Part shown: positions 12,248-19,959 of the stretch, piece by piece | How the letters are laid out: every line of letters begins with the position of its first letter | Numbering within the stretch: the first letter of the stretch is position 1 | Assembly: GCF_003970865.1 (NCBI RefSeq) | Contig: NZ_RXLZ01000003.1 | Coordinates: 58,677-122,676 of the forward strand | Direction: 5' to 3' | Source of the DNA: Stenotrophomonas maltophilia | GTDB taxonomy: Bacteria > Pseudomonadota > Gammaproteobacteria > Xanthomonadales > Xanthomonadaceae | Length of the DNA stretch: 64,000 bases | Notes under the pieces: generated by a model | Database searches by the model: none | What the model was told of the DNA's origin: nothing | The model's input: the letters and a program-made list of their open reading frames with translations, nothing else | Position numbers and translations under genes: made by a program

Positions 12248-12274
12248 CCTTAGCAGCGGCCGAAGGGTTGTCAA
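12247..12274 (-). promoter_or_regulatory. sigma-70-type promoter of the dcw operon
   Basis: Minus strand: TTGACA at 12274-12269, a 16-base spacer, and TAAGGT at 12252-12247. The -35 matches consensus perfectly. The predicted start of transcription (about 12240) lies inside the MraZ boxes. No other good promoter was seen between here and rsmH. Confidence 0.75.
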
Positions 12275-12344
12275 CAACTTTTCAGCGGAGAAATCGCCAG
12301 CCACATCAATGGCTTGCAACAACCTTTAGAGAATTGTTCAAGGC

Positions 12345-12353
12345 TTATCCACA
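12345..12353 (+). promoter_or_regulatory. Perfect DnaA box
   Basis: TTATCCACA, an exact DnaA-box consensus, lies between the divergent mraZ and NRDE genes, about 70 bases upstream of the dcw -35 element. Only one clear box is present, so it is not an origin. DnaA control of division genes is possible but unproven here. Confidence 0.5.
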
Positions 12354-12489
12354 AGTTGCTGATCCGTCTCAATTTTTGAGATTGAACGGAAGTTCAGGGC
12401 TGTGGACAGCGCGTGAAACATCGGCCGCGCATTCATCCAAAACGGGCCGGAAGCGGCGCCAGACTGCGCAAACCGTGCACAATGAGGCC

Positions 12490-13242
12490 ATGTGCCTGCT
12501 CGCTCTTGGCTGGATGCACCACCCGCGCTGGCGGCTGGTGATGACCGGCAACCGTGATGAGTTCCACGCCCGCCCGACGGCGGCGCTGGCCCCCTGGCAA
12601 GATGAGACCTCCGTCATCGGGGGGCGCGACCTGCGCTCCGGCGGCGGCTGGGCCGGCGTTGGCGCCTCGGGCCGGATGGCAGTGGTCACCAACGTCCGCG
12701 ACCCGCTGGCGGCCCAGACCGGTCCTTCACGGGGCGCGCTGGTGGCCGACTTCCTGCGCGGCCGCGATCCGGCGGCCGTGCACATCGACCGACTGGCAAC
12801 GGTGGCCGGCGCCTACGCGCCATTCAACCTGTTGCTGGCCGACGGCCACAGCCTGGAGTTCCTGGGCAACCACCCCGCCGAGCGGCAGAGCCTGGGCCCG
12901 GGCGTGCATGGCATGTCCAACGGTGCGCTGGATGCCCCCTGGCCGAAGACCCGACGGCTGATGGACGCGCTGTCGGCGTGGTTGCAGGCCGGCGATGAGG
13001 ACCTGACTCCGCTCTGGGCCGCCCTGGCCGACGAACATCGCCCCGCCGACAGCGACCTGCCCGACACCGGCATCGGCCTGGAACGCGAGCGCTGGCTGAG
13101 CCCGGCCTTCATCCGCGGCGACGACTACGGCACCCGCGCCAGCACCGTGCTGCTGATCGACGCCGATGGCCACGGCGAGATCCACGAGCGCCGCTTTGGC
13201 CCGCAGGGCGCAGCCAACGGACAGAGCCACGTCATTTTCTGA
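12490..13242 (+). CDS. NRDE (TANGO2-like) family protein
   Basis: Cytoplasmic protein of 250 residues belonging to the NRDE/TANGO2 family, named for the NRDE motif seen here in MTGNRDEFHARP (about 19-30). It begins MCLLALGW with Cys at position 2, where the family resembles N-terminal-nucleophile hydrolases, and continues with GGRDLRSGGGWAGV, VTNVRDP, GPSRGALV and the late STVLLID motif. Start ATG 12490 gives the conserved MC start; the frame is open further upstream but over the dcw promoter region. Biochemical role is unknown in bacteria. It is divergent from mraZ. Confidence 0.88.
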   Translation: MCLLALGWMHHPRWRLVMTGNRDEFHARPTAALAPWQDETSVIGGRDLRSGGGWAGVGASGRMAVVTNVRDPLAAQTGPSRGALVADFLRGRDPAAVHIDRLATVAGAYAPFNLLLADGHSLEFLGNHPAERQSLGPGVHGMSNGALDAPWPKTRRLMDALSAWLQAGDEDLTPLWAALADEHRPADSDLPDTGIGLERERWLSPAFIRGDDYGTRASTVLLIDADGHGEIHERRFGPQGAANGQSHVIF

Positions 13243-13284
13243 CCCGGTCATGCCGGCCGCCGGCCGGAATCTCTTTCCAGCCGG

Positions 13285-13360
13285 GTAGTGCCGGCCGCTG
13301 GCCGGCAACCTCCGGATCTTCGGGCAGGCCACGCAGCTGCCGGCCAGCGGCCGGCACTAC
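13285..13360. repeat. SMAG (GTAG-type REP) inverted pair
   Basis: Two GTAG-headed palindromes with stem core GCCGGCC/GGCCGGC: 13285-13307 forward and 13338-13360 inverted, separated by 30 bases. They fill most of the 317-bp gap between the NRDE and DM13 genes and could fold as one large hairpin ending the NRDE transcript. Nothing else is seen in that gap. Confidence 0.85.
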
Positions 13361-13559
13361 CCGCTCCAAGACTGCCAACGGCGTCATTCAGCTTCCCGGC
13401 GCTGCGCCTTCTCGCCCGTACCACAGGGCCTGCGCCACCACGGCCCCCCCACTGTGCCCTTTTTGCGTCTGCCACTGTGTCTATAAATGCCGCCCGCAAC
13501 CTCCCAAGGTGGTCGTGCCCGGCACCAGGCCGCGCGATCCACATCCACATGGAGGCCCC

Positions 13560-14039
13560 ATGCGCCGCACCCTCATCCTGCTCGCCACCCATCTACTCAC
13601 GCTCGGCCTCGGCTTCGGCCTGGGGGTGTACCTCCTGCCGATCCTGATCGCCCCTGATGATCCGCCGGTGGCACAGGTGCAGGCCGCCATGAACGACGCC
13701 ACTCATCACACCACGTTCCGCCGTGACCTCAAGGGCAGCGACGCGGTGCACTGGGCCGAAGGCAAGGTCAGCGTCAGCGCGCGCCAGGTGGCCTTCGACG
13801 GCAAGATGGGACCGGGACCGGACTACAAGGTCTACCTGGTCCGCGATTTCGTCGACAACAAGGCGGACTTCCTGAAGATCAAGGCACAGGCCCGGCGCAT
13901 CGGCGAGGTGAAGACCTTCAACCGTTTCCTGGTCGATGTACCCGATGACGTCAACGTGGACGACTACACCACGGTGGTGGTGTGGTGCGAGCGCTTCTCG
14001 CAGTTCATTTCGGCCGGGCAATACCGTACGCCTGGCTGA
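13560..14039 (+). CDS. DM13 domain-containing membrane-anchored protein
   Basis: A 159-residue protein with an N-terminal hydrophobic segment (LILLATHLLTLGLGFGLGVY) that anchors or exports it, then a DM13 domain ending in DDYTTVVVWCERFSQFISAGQY. The C-terminal single cysteine and aromatic pattern are typical of DM13, which is proposed to take part in electron transfer or hydroxylation. GGAGG lies five bases before ATG 13560, deciding the start. It stands alone between SMAG pairs; function is not known. Confidence 0.8.
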   Translation: MRRTLILLATHLLTLGLGFGLGVYLLPILIAPDDPPVAQVQAAMNDATHHTTFRRDLKGSDAVHWAEGKVSVSARQVAFDGKMGPGPDYKVYLVRDFVDNKADFLKIKAQARRIGEVKTFNRFLVDVPDDVNVDDYTTVVVWCERFSQFISAGQYRTPG

Positions 14040-14057
14040 GGACCGCGCGACGTCGGG

Positions 14058-14133
14058 GTAGTGCCGGCCGCTGGCCGGCACTCTGTCCGCCGCTGCAGGC
14101 ATCGTGAAGCTGCCGGCCAGCGGCCGGCACTAC
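14058..14133. repeat. SMAG inverted pair
   Basis: Palindromes 14058-14080 (GTAG forward) and 14111-14133 (CTAC end, inverted) share the GCCGGCCGCTGGCCGGC core. The pair sits just after the DM13 stop and just before the 3' end of rnpB, between two convergent transcripts. Confidence 0.85.
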
Positions 14134-14177
14134 CGCTGCGCGGTTCGCGCATTTAGAAGCACGCATATAGAAGAAAG

Positions 14178-14533
14178 AGGCGGAGCCGGCCGATAAGCCG
14201 GGTTCTGTCGTGGACAGTCATTCCTCTAGGCGTTACGTCACCGCAACGCTCAAGCAACCTACCCGGATCCAACGCGGGCCGCGCCAAAGGATCCCTATTT
14301 GGTCTTGCTCCAGGTGGGGTTTGCCGTGCCGGTCTGTTGCCAGACTCGCGGTGCGCTCTTACCGCACCATTTCACCCTTACCGGCCTTCCGAAGAAGACG
14401 TAGGCGGTATCTTTCTGTTGCACTTTCCGTCGGCTTGCGCCGCCCAGGCGTTACCTGGCACCTTGCCCTATGGAGCCCGGACTTTCCTCGGCACCCCCGA
14501 AGGGATGACGCGACTGTCTGGCCGGCTCCGCCA
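14178..14533 (-). ncRNA. rnpB: RNase P RNA, class A
   Basis: Catalytic RNA that trims tRNA 5' leaders. Read on the minus strand it starts with GGCGGAGCCGGCCAGACAGT, continues with GAGGAAAGTCCGGGCTCC, GGGCAAGGTGCCAGGTAACG, GGTAAGGGTGAAATGGTGCG and GAATGACTGTCCACGACAG, and closes with GGCCGGCTCCGCC, which pairs with the 5' end. These are the conserved CR-I, P4 and CR-V blocks of bacterial type A RNA. Ends are set by the terminal stem and may be off by a few bases. Confidence 0.96.
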
Positions 14534-14594
14534 GCGTACATTCTAGCCTACGCACGCCCTTCCTGCCGTGCTGATCGCGGCATCCGGTTCATCC

Positions 14595-14691
14595 ATCCAC
14601 GCATGGCGTGGATTTACTGGAGGTGTAACCCATCCACGCATGGCGTGGATCTACTGGAGGTGTAACCCATCCACGCATGGCGTGGATCTAC
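14595..14691. repeat. Three tandem SMAG-like palindromes, 37-bp period
   Basis: Three copies of an ATCCACGC-ATG-GCGTGGAT palindrome ending in TTAC or CTAC (14595-14617, 14632-14654, 14669-14691), all in the same orientation. The spacer TGGAGGTGTAACCC is identical between them. They lie between rnpB and the 3' end of rsmI. Unlike most SMAG copies here they form direct tandem repeats. Confidence 0.85.
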
Positions 14692-14737
14692 CGATTCCGC
14701 CGCTTTGGTGGGTGCGGACCTTGGTCCGCACGATCCA

Positions 14738-15556
14738 TCAACTGCCGTACAACGCCTTGCGCGGTGCGCCGGTCAGCTCAGCGGCCAGCTTGGCCGCGGT
14801 CGACGGCGGCAGGTGTTCGCTCAGCTTGGCATAGACGCGGCGGCCATGCGCCAGCTGCGCTTCCTCGTCGTCGCCGGCGCCCTGCACCATCACCACGAAC
14901 TCGCCCTTGCGCTGGTTTTCGTCAGCTTCCACCTTCGCCAGCAGTCCAGCCAGGTCGCCATCGAGCACGGTCTCGAACAGCTTGGTCAGCTCGCGGGCCA
15001 GCACCGCCGGGCGTTCGCCGCCGAAGATCGCCGCCATGTCCGCCAGCGACTCGACGATGCGATGCGAGGATTCATAGAACACCATCGTGCGCACTTCACC
15101 GGCCAGCGCCTGCAGACGGTCGCGGCGGCCGCTGGCCTTTGCCGGCAGGAAACCCTCGAAGCTGAAGCGGTCACTGGGCAGGCCGGCCACGCTCAACGCG
15201 GCGATGGCGGCACACGCGCCGGGAATCGGGCTGACCTTGATGCCCGCCGCACGCGCGGCGCGCACCAGGCGGAAACCGGGATCACTGACCAGCGGGGTGC
15301 CGGCATCGCTGACCAGCGCCAACGATTCGCCAGCCTGCAGACGCGAGACCAGGCGCTGGGCCAGGGCCTCTTCATTGTGTTCGTGCAGGGCCACCAGCGG
15401 CTGCTGGATGCCGAAATGGGACAGCAGCTGGCCGCTGCGGCGGGTGTCTTCGGCACAGATGGCCGCCACCGACCGCAGCACCTCCTGCGCGCGCGGGCTC
15501 AGATCGGCCAGGTTGCCGATCGGGGTGGCGACGACGTACAGGGTTGGCACACTCAT
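14738..15556 (-). CDS. rsmI: 16S rRNA (cytidine-1402-2'-O)-methyltransferase
   Basis: 2'-O-methylates C1402 of 16S rRNA, the same base that RsmH N4-methylates. The 272-residue protein starts TLYVVATPIGNLADLSPRA and contains CAEDTRRSGQLLSHFGI, LVSDAGTPLVSDPG and PIPGACAAIAALSVAGLP, the YraL/RsmI tetrapyrrole-methylase-fold motifs. ATG 15556 is chosen because it places the family start correctly; the open frame continues far upstream but only as antisense of lpoA. It is divergent from lpoA, with about 80 bases between them. Confidence 0.94.
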   Translation of the reverse strand: MSVPTLYVVATPIGNLADLSPRAQEVLRSVAAICAEDTRRSGQLLSHFGIQQPLVALHEHNEEALAQRLVSRLQAGESLALVSDAGTPLVSDPGFRLVRAARAAGIKVSPIPGACAAIAALSVAGLPSDRFSFEGFLPAKASGRRDRLQALAGEVRTMVFYESSHRIVESLADMAAIFGGERPAVLARELTKLFETVLDGDLAGLLAKVEADENQRKGEFVVMVQGAGDDEEAQLAHGRRVYAKLSEHLPPSTAAKLAAELTGAPRKALYGS

Positions 15557-15637
15557 TTCAGCGGTACTCACGGGGCAAGGGTAGAATCGTAGCGTGTACC
15601 CGGCCAAGGCCGCTGCCCTCATCGCATGGACCCGATC

Positions 15638-17359
15638 ATGAACAAGCCCGCCGCACGGATCTCCGCCCTGTCGCTGTCGCTGATGCTGCTGGCCGGTTGC
15701 GCCACCACCAGCCTGACCAGCGCGCCCGAATCGCCGGCCCAGAGCCAGGCGCTGGCGCTGATCGAACAGGGCAAGCCGCGCGATGCCGCGCTGCAGCTGG
15801 AAGGCCTGGCCGCCACCCTGCGCGGTGGTGCCCGCAGCAATGCGCTGGCCGATGCAGCCTGGGCCTGGCACCTGGCCGGCGACAGTGCCCGCGCACGCAG
15901 TCTGCTCGGCCAGCTCACCGCCCGCCAGCTGTCCGGCCCCAGCCTGCAGCGCTACCAGCTGACCGGCGCCGAACTGGCACTGGCCGACAGGCAGCCGGCG
16001 CAGGCCCTGGCCCTGCTGAAGGAACATGGCGACAACGTCTTCCCCGCGCTGCGCACGCGCTGGTACGTAGCCCGCGCCAACGCGCTGCAGGGCACCGGCG
16101 ACGCCTTCGGCGCCGCCACCGAACGTGCCCGTGCCCATGCCAGCCTGACCGGCAGCGCGCGCAGCGAGAACCAGGCCGCCATCGCCGGTCTGCTCGGCAC
16201 TCTCGACGACGCCACTTTGCGCAGCCGTGCCGCTGCGCTGCCGGCTAACGACCCGCTGTACAACTTCGCCGGCCGTGCGTTGATCGCGCGCGGCCTGCCG
16301 TTGCCGCGCCCGTTCGATCGCGATGGCGCCGCCCAGTTCGACACCAGCAAGCGCCCGCCGGCGATGAGCGACGGCTACCGCCCGCCGGCCAAGCTGGCGG
16401 TGCTGCTGCCGCTCAGCGGCCGCCTGGCCACCGCCGCACAGCCGGTGCGCGATGGCCTGCTGAGCGCCTACTACGGTGAAAGCCGCCGCCGCCCGGACAT
16501 CAACTTCTTCGACACCGCCGGCACCCCGGCCGGTGCCCTCGCCGCCTACGACAAGGCCGTCGCCTCCGGTGCCGACTTCGTGGTCGGCCCGCTGGGCCGC
16601 GACGAAGTGGACGCCGTGTACGGCCGCCAGCAGCTGCAGGTACCGGTGCTGGCGCTGAACCGCGGCAAGGACGCACCGCCGGCCGGCAGCGCCGGTTTCT
16701 CGCTGGCCCCGGAAGACGACGGCATCGTTGCCGCCGAATACCTGCGTGGCCGCGAGCGCAACCGCGCGCTGGTCATCAGCAGCAACGACGACACCGGCCG
16801 CCGTGCCGCCGCCGCCTTCGCCCAGCGCTTCGTACAGCGCGGTGGCCAGGTGGTGGCCACGGTCAATGTCAGCGAAGCCGTCGGCGATGTCGGCGCGCAG
16901 GTGCGCAATGCCGGTCAGGTCGATGCCGTGTTCCTCGCCGTGCGCGCCCCGCAGGCGCGCCTGCTGGCGCCTCAGCTGGCCCTGGCCGGTGCCGGTGGCG
17001 CGACCCGCGTCGGCACCTCGCAGCTGACCGTCGGCAGCGGCAAGGTAGAAGAAGATGTGGCGCTGGACGGCATCGTCTACCCGAACGAAGCCTGGAATGT
17101 GCGCAGCGTGTCCGGCCTGCCGTCGGCCAGCCAGGTGGCCAGCGCGCTGCCGAGCGCCCGCGGCGCGGCCGGTCGCCTGTTCGCCTTCGGTGCCGATGCC
17201 TGGAAGATCACCGCCTATCTGGACAAGCTGTCCAACGAGGGCGGCCTGGACGGTGCCACCGGCACCCTGTTCCTGGACAGCAACGGCAACATCCTGCGCC
17301 AGCCGGCATGGTCCACCTTCAATGGCGGCCGGCCGATGCCGATCGTCGGTGGTCGCTGA
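15638..17359 (+). CDS. lpoA: LpoA/LppC-family lipoprotein, putative PBP1A activator
   Basis: Outer-membrane lipoprotein of the LppC family; in E. coli LpoA reaches through the peptidoglycan to activate PBP1A. The 573-residue protein has a lipoprotein signal with lipobox LLAGC, an N-terminal helical TPR-like half, and a C-terminal periplasmic-binding-protein-like half starting [18 protein letters not shown] 15638 (MNKPAAR) gives a clean signal peptide; ATG 15626 is possible. The rsmI-lpoA-yraN neighbourhood matches other gammaproteobacteria. Its end overlaps yraN by 11 bases. Confidence 0.85.
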   Translation: MNKPAARISALSLSLMLLAGCATTSLTSAPESPAQSQALALIEQGKPRDAALQLEGLAATLRGGARSNALADAAWAWHLAGDSARARSLLGQLTARQLSGPSLQRYQLTGAELALADRQPAQALALLKEHGDNVFPALRTRWYVARANALQGTGDAFGAATERARAHASLTGSARSENQAAIAGLLGTLDDATLRSRAAALPANDPLYNFAGRALIARGLPLPRPFDRDGAAQFDTSKRPPAMSDGYRPPAKLAVLLPLSGRLATAAQPVRDGLLSAYYGESRRRPDINFFDTAGTPAGALAAYDKAVASGADFVVGPLGRDEVDAVYGRQQLQVPVLALNRGKDAPPAGSAGFSLAPEDDGIVAAEYLRGRERNRALVISSNDDTGRRAAAAFAQRFVQRGGQVVATVNVSEAVGDVGAQVRNAGQVDAVFLAVRAPQARLLAPQLALAGAGGATRVGTSQLTVGSGKVEEDVALDGIVYPNEAWNVRSVSGLPSASQVASALPSARGAAGRLFAFGADAWKITAYLDKLSNEGGLDGATGTLFLDSNGNILRQPAWSTFNGGRPMPIVGGR

Positions 17360-17717
17360 GCGCAGCCAACGTGGCTCGGCGGTGGAAGCCGCCGCCGAGC
17401 AGCATCTGCAACAGGCCGGACTACAGCCGCGTGCGCGCAACGTGCGCTATCGCGGCGGTGAACTGGACCTGGTGATGGACGATGCCGGCACCGTGGTGTT
17501 CGTGGAAGTGCGCTATCGCGCGCGATCGGATTTCGGTGGCGGCGCCGCTTCGGTGGATGTGCGCAAGTGCCGACGCCTGGCGCACGCCGCGCAGCTGTAC
17601 CTGCAGGACAACCCGGCGCTGGCCAATGCACCCTGCCGTTTTGATGTGATCGACGCCACGGGCGAGCCGCCGCAGCTGCGATGGCTGCGTGATGCGTTCC
17701 GGCTGGATGACTGCTGA
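17349..17717 (+). CDS. yraN: UPF0102 (YraN) family predicted endonuclease
   Basis: Small protein of the YraN family with a Holliday-junction-resolvase-like nuclease fold. From GTG 17349 it is 122 residues, the family length, and contains [16 protein letters not shown] and VVFVEVRYR, carrying the acidic and basic residues of the predicted active site, then [18 protein letters not shown] and CRFDVI. No ATG is available near the family start, and the GTG overlaps the lpoA end. Its cellular role is not established. Confidence 0.85.
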   Translation: MVAERSQRGSAVEAAAEQHLQQAGLQPRARNVRYRGGELDLVMDDAGTVVFVEVRYRARSDFGGGAASVDVRKCRRLAHAAQLYLQDNPALANAPCRFDVIDATGEPPQLRWLRDAFRLDDC

Positions 17718-17735
17718 TGGTTTCCGTCCGCTCTG

Positions 17736-17787
17736 GTAGAGGCCGACCTTGGTCGGCGCTTCTGTGCCAACCAAGGTTGGCACCTAC
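17736..17787. repeat. SMAG inverted pair, CCGACC and CCAACC types
   Basis: GTAGAGGCCGACC-TT-GGTCGGC at 17736-17758, followed by the inverted variant TGCCAACC-AA-GGTTGGCACCTAC at 17765-17787. The two arms differ in sequence subtype, so each folds by itself. The pair sits between yraN and the YdjM-like gene. Confidence 0.8.
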
Positions 17788-17827
17788 CAGAGCGCAGCCT
17801 GGCTGGCACTACCACGGTGCGTGACTG

Positions 17828-18472
17828 ATGCCTTCGATCATCACCCATGCCGCTGTGCCGCTGGCGCTGTGGTGCGCCGCTGATCGCGGCCGCATCCCGC
17901 CGCGCCTGCTGGCAGCCGGCGTGATTGCAGCGATGCTGCCCGATGCCGATGTACTGGCCTTCGCGCTGCACATTCCCTACGCCGATGTGTTCGGCCATCG
18001 CGGCGCCAGCCATTCGCTGCTGTTTGCCGGCGTGCTGGCGGCATTGGCCGCGGCGTTGGCGCTCTTTGGTAGTCGCCGACCTTGGTCGGCACCATACAGC
18101 CCCGGTAGTCGCCGACCTTGGTCGGCGGTTTCGTGCCAACCAAGGTTGGCACCTACCATTGCGCGGCCAACGGTGGCATCTACCGTGCAAGCGGCGGTGT
18201 TCGTCTTCATCTGTGCGGCCAGCCATCCTCTGCTGGATGCGATGACCTCCGGCGGCCTCGGCGTCGCACTGGCCTGGCCCTGGAGTGAACAACGCTTCTT
18301 CGCGCCGTGGCGACCGATCCGCGTTTCACCCTTCGCCCCACAGTTCTTCAGCGCGCGCGGCCTGGCCACCCTGATGTCCGAACTGCGCTGGGTATGGCTG
18401 CCCCTGGCCGGCGCCGTTGTTGCCTGGAAACTGATACAACCCGCTCCTGCTGCCCCACGAGATCCGTCATGA
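17828..18472 (+). CDS. YdjM-like membrane-bound metal-dependent hydrolase with SMAG insertion
   Basis: A 214-residue multi-pass protein of the YdjM/LexA-regulated hydrolase-like family: MPSIITHAAVPLALW, AAMLPDADVLAFAL, FGHRGASHSLLFAGV and ASHPLLDAMTSGGLGVA contain the conserved His/Asp residues. Between the third and fourth hydrophobic parts, residues about 81-118 (GSRRPWSAPYSPGSRRPWSA onward) are encoded by three SMAG palindromes in frame. This stretch has no family counterpart and should form a polar loop. The stop overlaps the next gene as ATGA. Whether it is still active is unclear. Confidence 0.75.
   Translation: MPSIITHAAVPLALWCAADRGRIPPRLLAAGVIAAMLPDADVLAFALHIPYADVFGHRGASHSLLFAGVLAALAAALALFGSRRPWSAPYSPGSRRPWSAVSCQPRLAPTIARPTVASTVQAAVFVFICAASHPLLDAMTSGGLGVALAWPWSEQRFFAPWRPIRVSPFAPQFFSARGLATLMSELRWVWLPLAGAVVAWKLIQPAPAAPRDPS
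18069..18156. repeat. Three SMAG palindromes inside a coding region
   Basis: GTAGTCGCCGACC-TT-GGTCGGC occurs at 18069-18090 and 18105-18126, and an inverted CCAACC-type copy at 18134-18156; a degenerate fourth half follows near 18165-18184. All are within the YdjM-like gene and keep its frame open. Confidence 0.85.
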
Positions 18473-19854
18473 GTCCTGCCCTGCCTGCTGCCCTGGTTGC
18501 CGAACTGTCCGCCCTGCTGGGTCCGGAGGGCTGGCGTATGGATGACAGCGCGCTGGAGGCCAACGCGCAGGACAACTCATGGCGTCACCAGCGCCCGGCG
18601 GCAGTGGCGCTGCCAGCCGACATTGAACAGGTGCAGGCGCTGGTGCGTGCCTGCCGCGCGCACGGCGTGGCGCTGGTCGCGCGCGGTGCTGGCACAGGCA
18701 CCACCGGCGCGGCCGTACCGCTGCCCGGCAGTATCGTGCTGTCGTTCATCCGCATGGACCGCATCGTCGAGATCCGCGCCAGCGACCGCTGCGCGGTGGT
18801 GCAGCCGGGCGTTCTCAATGGAACTCTGCAGCAGGCGCTGGCCCCGCATGGCCTGTTCTGGGCGCCGGATCCTTCCAGCGCCGAGATCTGCAGCGTCGGT
18901 GGCAACCTCGCCTGCAACGCCGGCGGCCCGCGCGCGGTGAAGTACGGCACCAGCCGCGACAACGTACTGGGCCTGGTGGCCGTGACCGGCACCGGCGAGG
19001 TGATCCGCTGCGGTGGTGCCTACACCAAGGATTCCACCGGCTACGACCTCACCCACCTGCTGGTGGGCAGCGAAGGCACACTGGCACTGATCGTGGAAGC
19101 CACCTTGAAGCTCACCCCGCTGCCGGTCAGCCAGGCCGGCCTGCGTGTGCTGTACCGCGATGCCGATGCGGCCGCCGCCGCGGTGTCACGCCTGATGTCG
19201 CAGCCGGTGGTGCCCACGCGCCTGGAATTCATGGACGCCCGCAGCCTTGAGCTGCTGCGTCTCAACGGTGCGGAAGTACCCGAGGCTGGCGCGATGCTGC
19301 TGGTGGAAGCCGATGGTGACCACGACACCCTGCCCTATCTGCTGCAGGCACTGGCCAGCGCCGCTGAAGGCGACGGCATGATCGAACTGGATGTGGCGAT
19401 GGAAGGCCGTGCACGCGACCAGCTGTGGGCCGCGCGCAAGGCACTGTCGCCGGCACTGCGCACCGTCGCGCCCGGCAAGATCAATGAAGACGTGGTGGTG
19501 CCGGTGTCGCGTATTCCGGAGCTGGTAGCGGGCGTGCAGGCCTTGGCGCGCGACTACGCGCTGACCATCGTCACCTTCGGCCATGCCGGCAACGGCAATC
19601 TGCACGTCAACATCCTGTATCACCCGGACGATGCCGACGAGAACGCGCGCGCGCATGCCGCACTGCCGAAGATCTTCGAGCTGACGCTGGCGCTGGGTGG
19701 CACGCTGTCGGGCGAACATGGCATCGGCCTGGCCAAGCGCGATTTCATGGCGCAGGCCTTCAGCGCGGAAACGCTGGCGGCGATGCGCGCGATCAAGGCT
19801 GCGCTGGACCCGGACGGCATTCTCAACCCGGGCAAGGTACTGCCGCCGGCATAG
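18469..19854 (+). CDS. FAD-linked oxidase, GlcD/D-lactate dehydrogenase type
   Basis: Flavoprotein expected to oxidise a D-2-hydroxy acid such as D-lactate or glycolate. The 461-residue protein has an N-terminal PCMH-type FAD domain (VALVARGAGTGTTGAAVPL, GGNLACNAGGPRAVKYGTSR, STGYDLTHLLVGSEGTL) and a C-terminal FAD-oxidase domain with FGHAGNGNLHVNILY and LSGEHGIGLAKRDFM. ATG 18469 overlaps the preceding stop, so it is coupled to the YdjM-like gene. No iron-sulphur partner gene is nearby. The exact substrate cannot be read from sequence. Confidence 0.88.
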   Translation: MSPALPAALVAELSALLGPEGWRMDDSALEANAQDNSWRHQRPAAVALPADIEQVQALVRACRAHGVALVARGAGTGTTGAAVPLPGSIVLSFIRMDRIVEIRASDRCAVVQPGVLNGTLQQALAPHGLFWAPDPSSAEICSVGGNLACNAGGPRAVKYGTSRDNVLGLVAVTGTGEVIRCGGAYTKDSTGYDLTHLLVGSEGTLALIVEATLKLTPLPVSQAGLRVLYRDADAAAAAVSRLMSQPVVPTRLEFMDARSLELLRLNGAEVPEAGAMLLVEADGDHDTLPYLLQALASAAEGDGMIELDVAMEGRARDQLWAARKALSPALRTVAPGKINEDVVVPVSRIPELVAGVQALARDYALTIVTFGHAGNGNLHVNILYHPDDADENARAHAALPKIFELTLALGGTLSGEHGIGLAKRDFMAQAFSAETLAAMRAIKAALDPDGILNPGKVLPPA

Positions 19855-19869
19855 ACCGCGCGCACTCCT

Positions 19870-19959
19870 GTAGAGCCGAGCCATGCTCGGCTGCTCTTCG
19901 ACCCGATCGCGATGAAGCCCGCGCTGCGCGCGGCAAGCCGAGCGTGGGCTCGGCTCTAC
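19870..19959. repeat. SMAG inverted pair, GAGCCGAGC type
   Basis: GTAGAGCCGAGC-CAT-GCTCGGCT at 19870-19892 and the inverted AGCCGAGC-GTG-GGCTCGGCTCTAC at 19936-19959, between convergent genes. The GTAG head of the second copy supplies the TAG stop codon (19956-19958) of the acyltransferase gene. Confidence 0.85.

Noticed and set aside
12345..12410. Replication origin near the DnaA box.
   Set aside because: Only one consensus box, no AT-rich unwinding region and no dnaA or gidA genes.
14595..14691. Tandem repeats that could be taken for a small CRISPR array.
   Set aside because: The spacers are identical and only 14 bases long, and no cas genes are near; these are SMAG palindromes.
14738..17440. 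A 900-codon open frame on the minus strand joining rsmI to a long upstream region.
   Set aside because: Upstream of 15556 it is the antisense of the lpoA-like gene and has no family character; the rsmI start at 15556 is clear.
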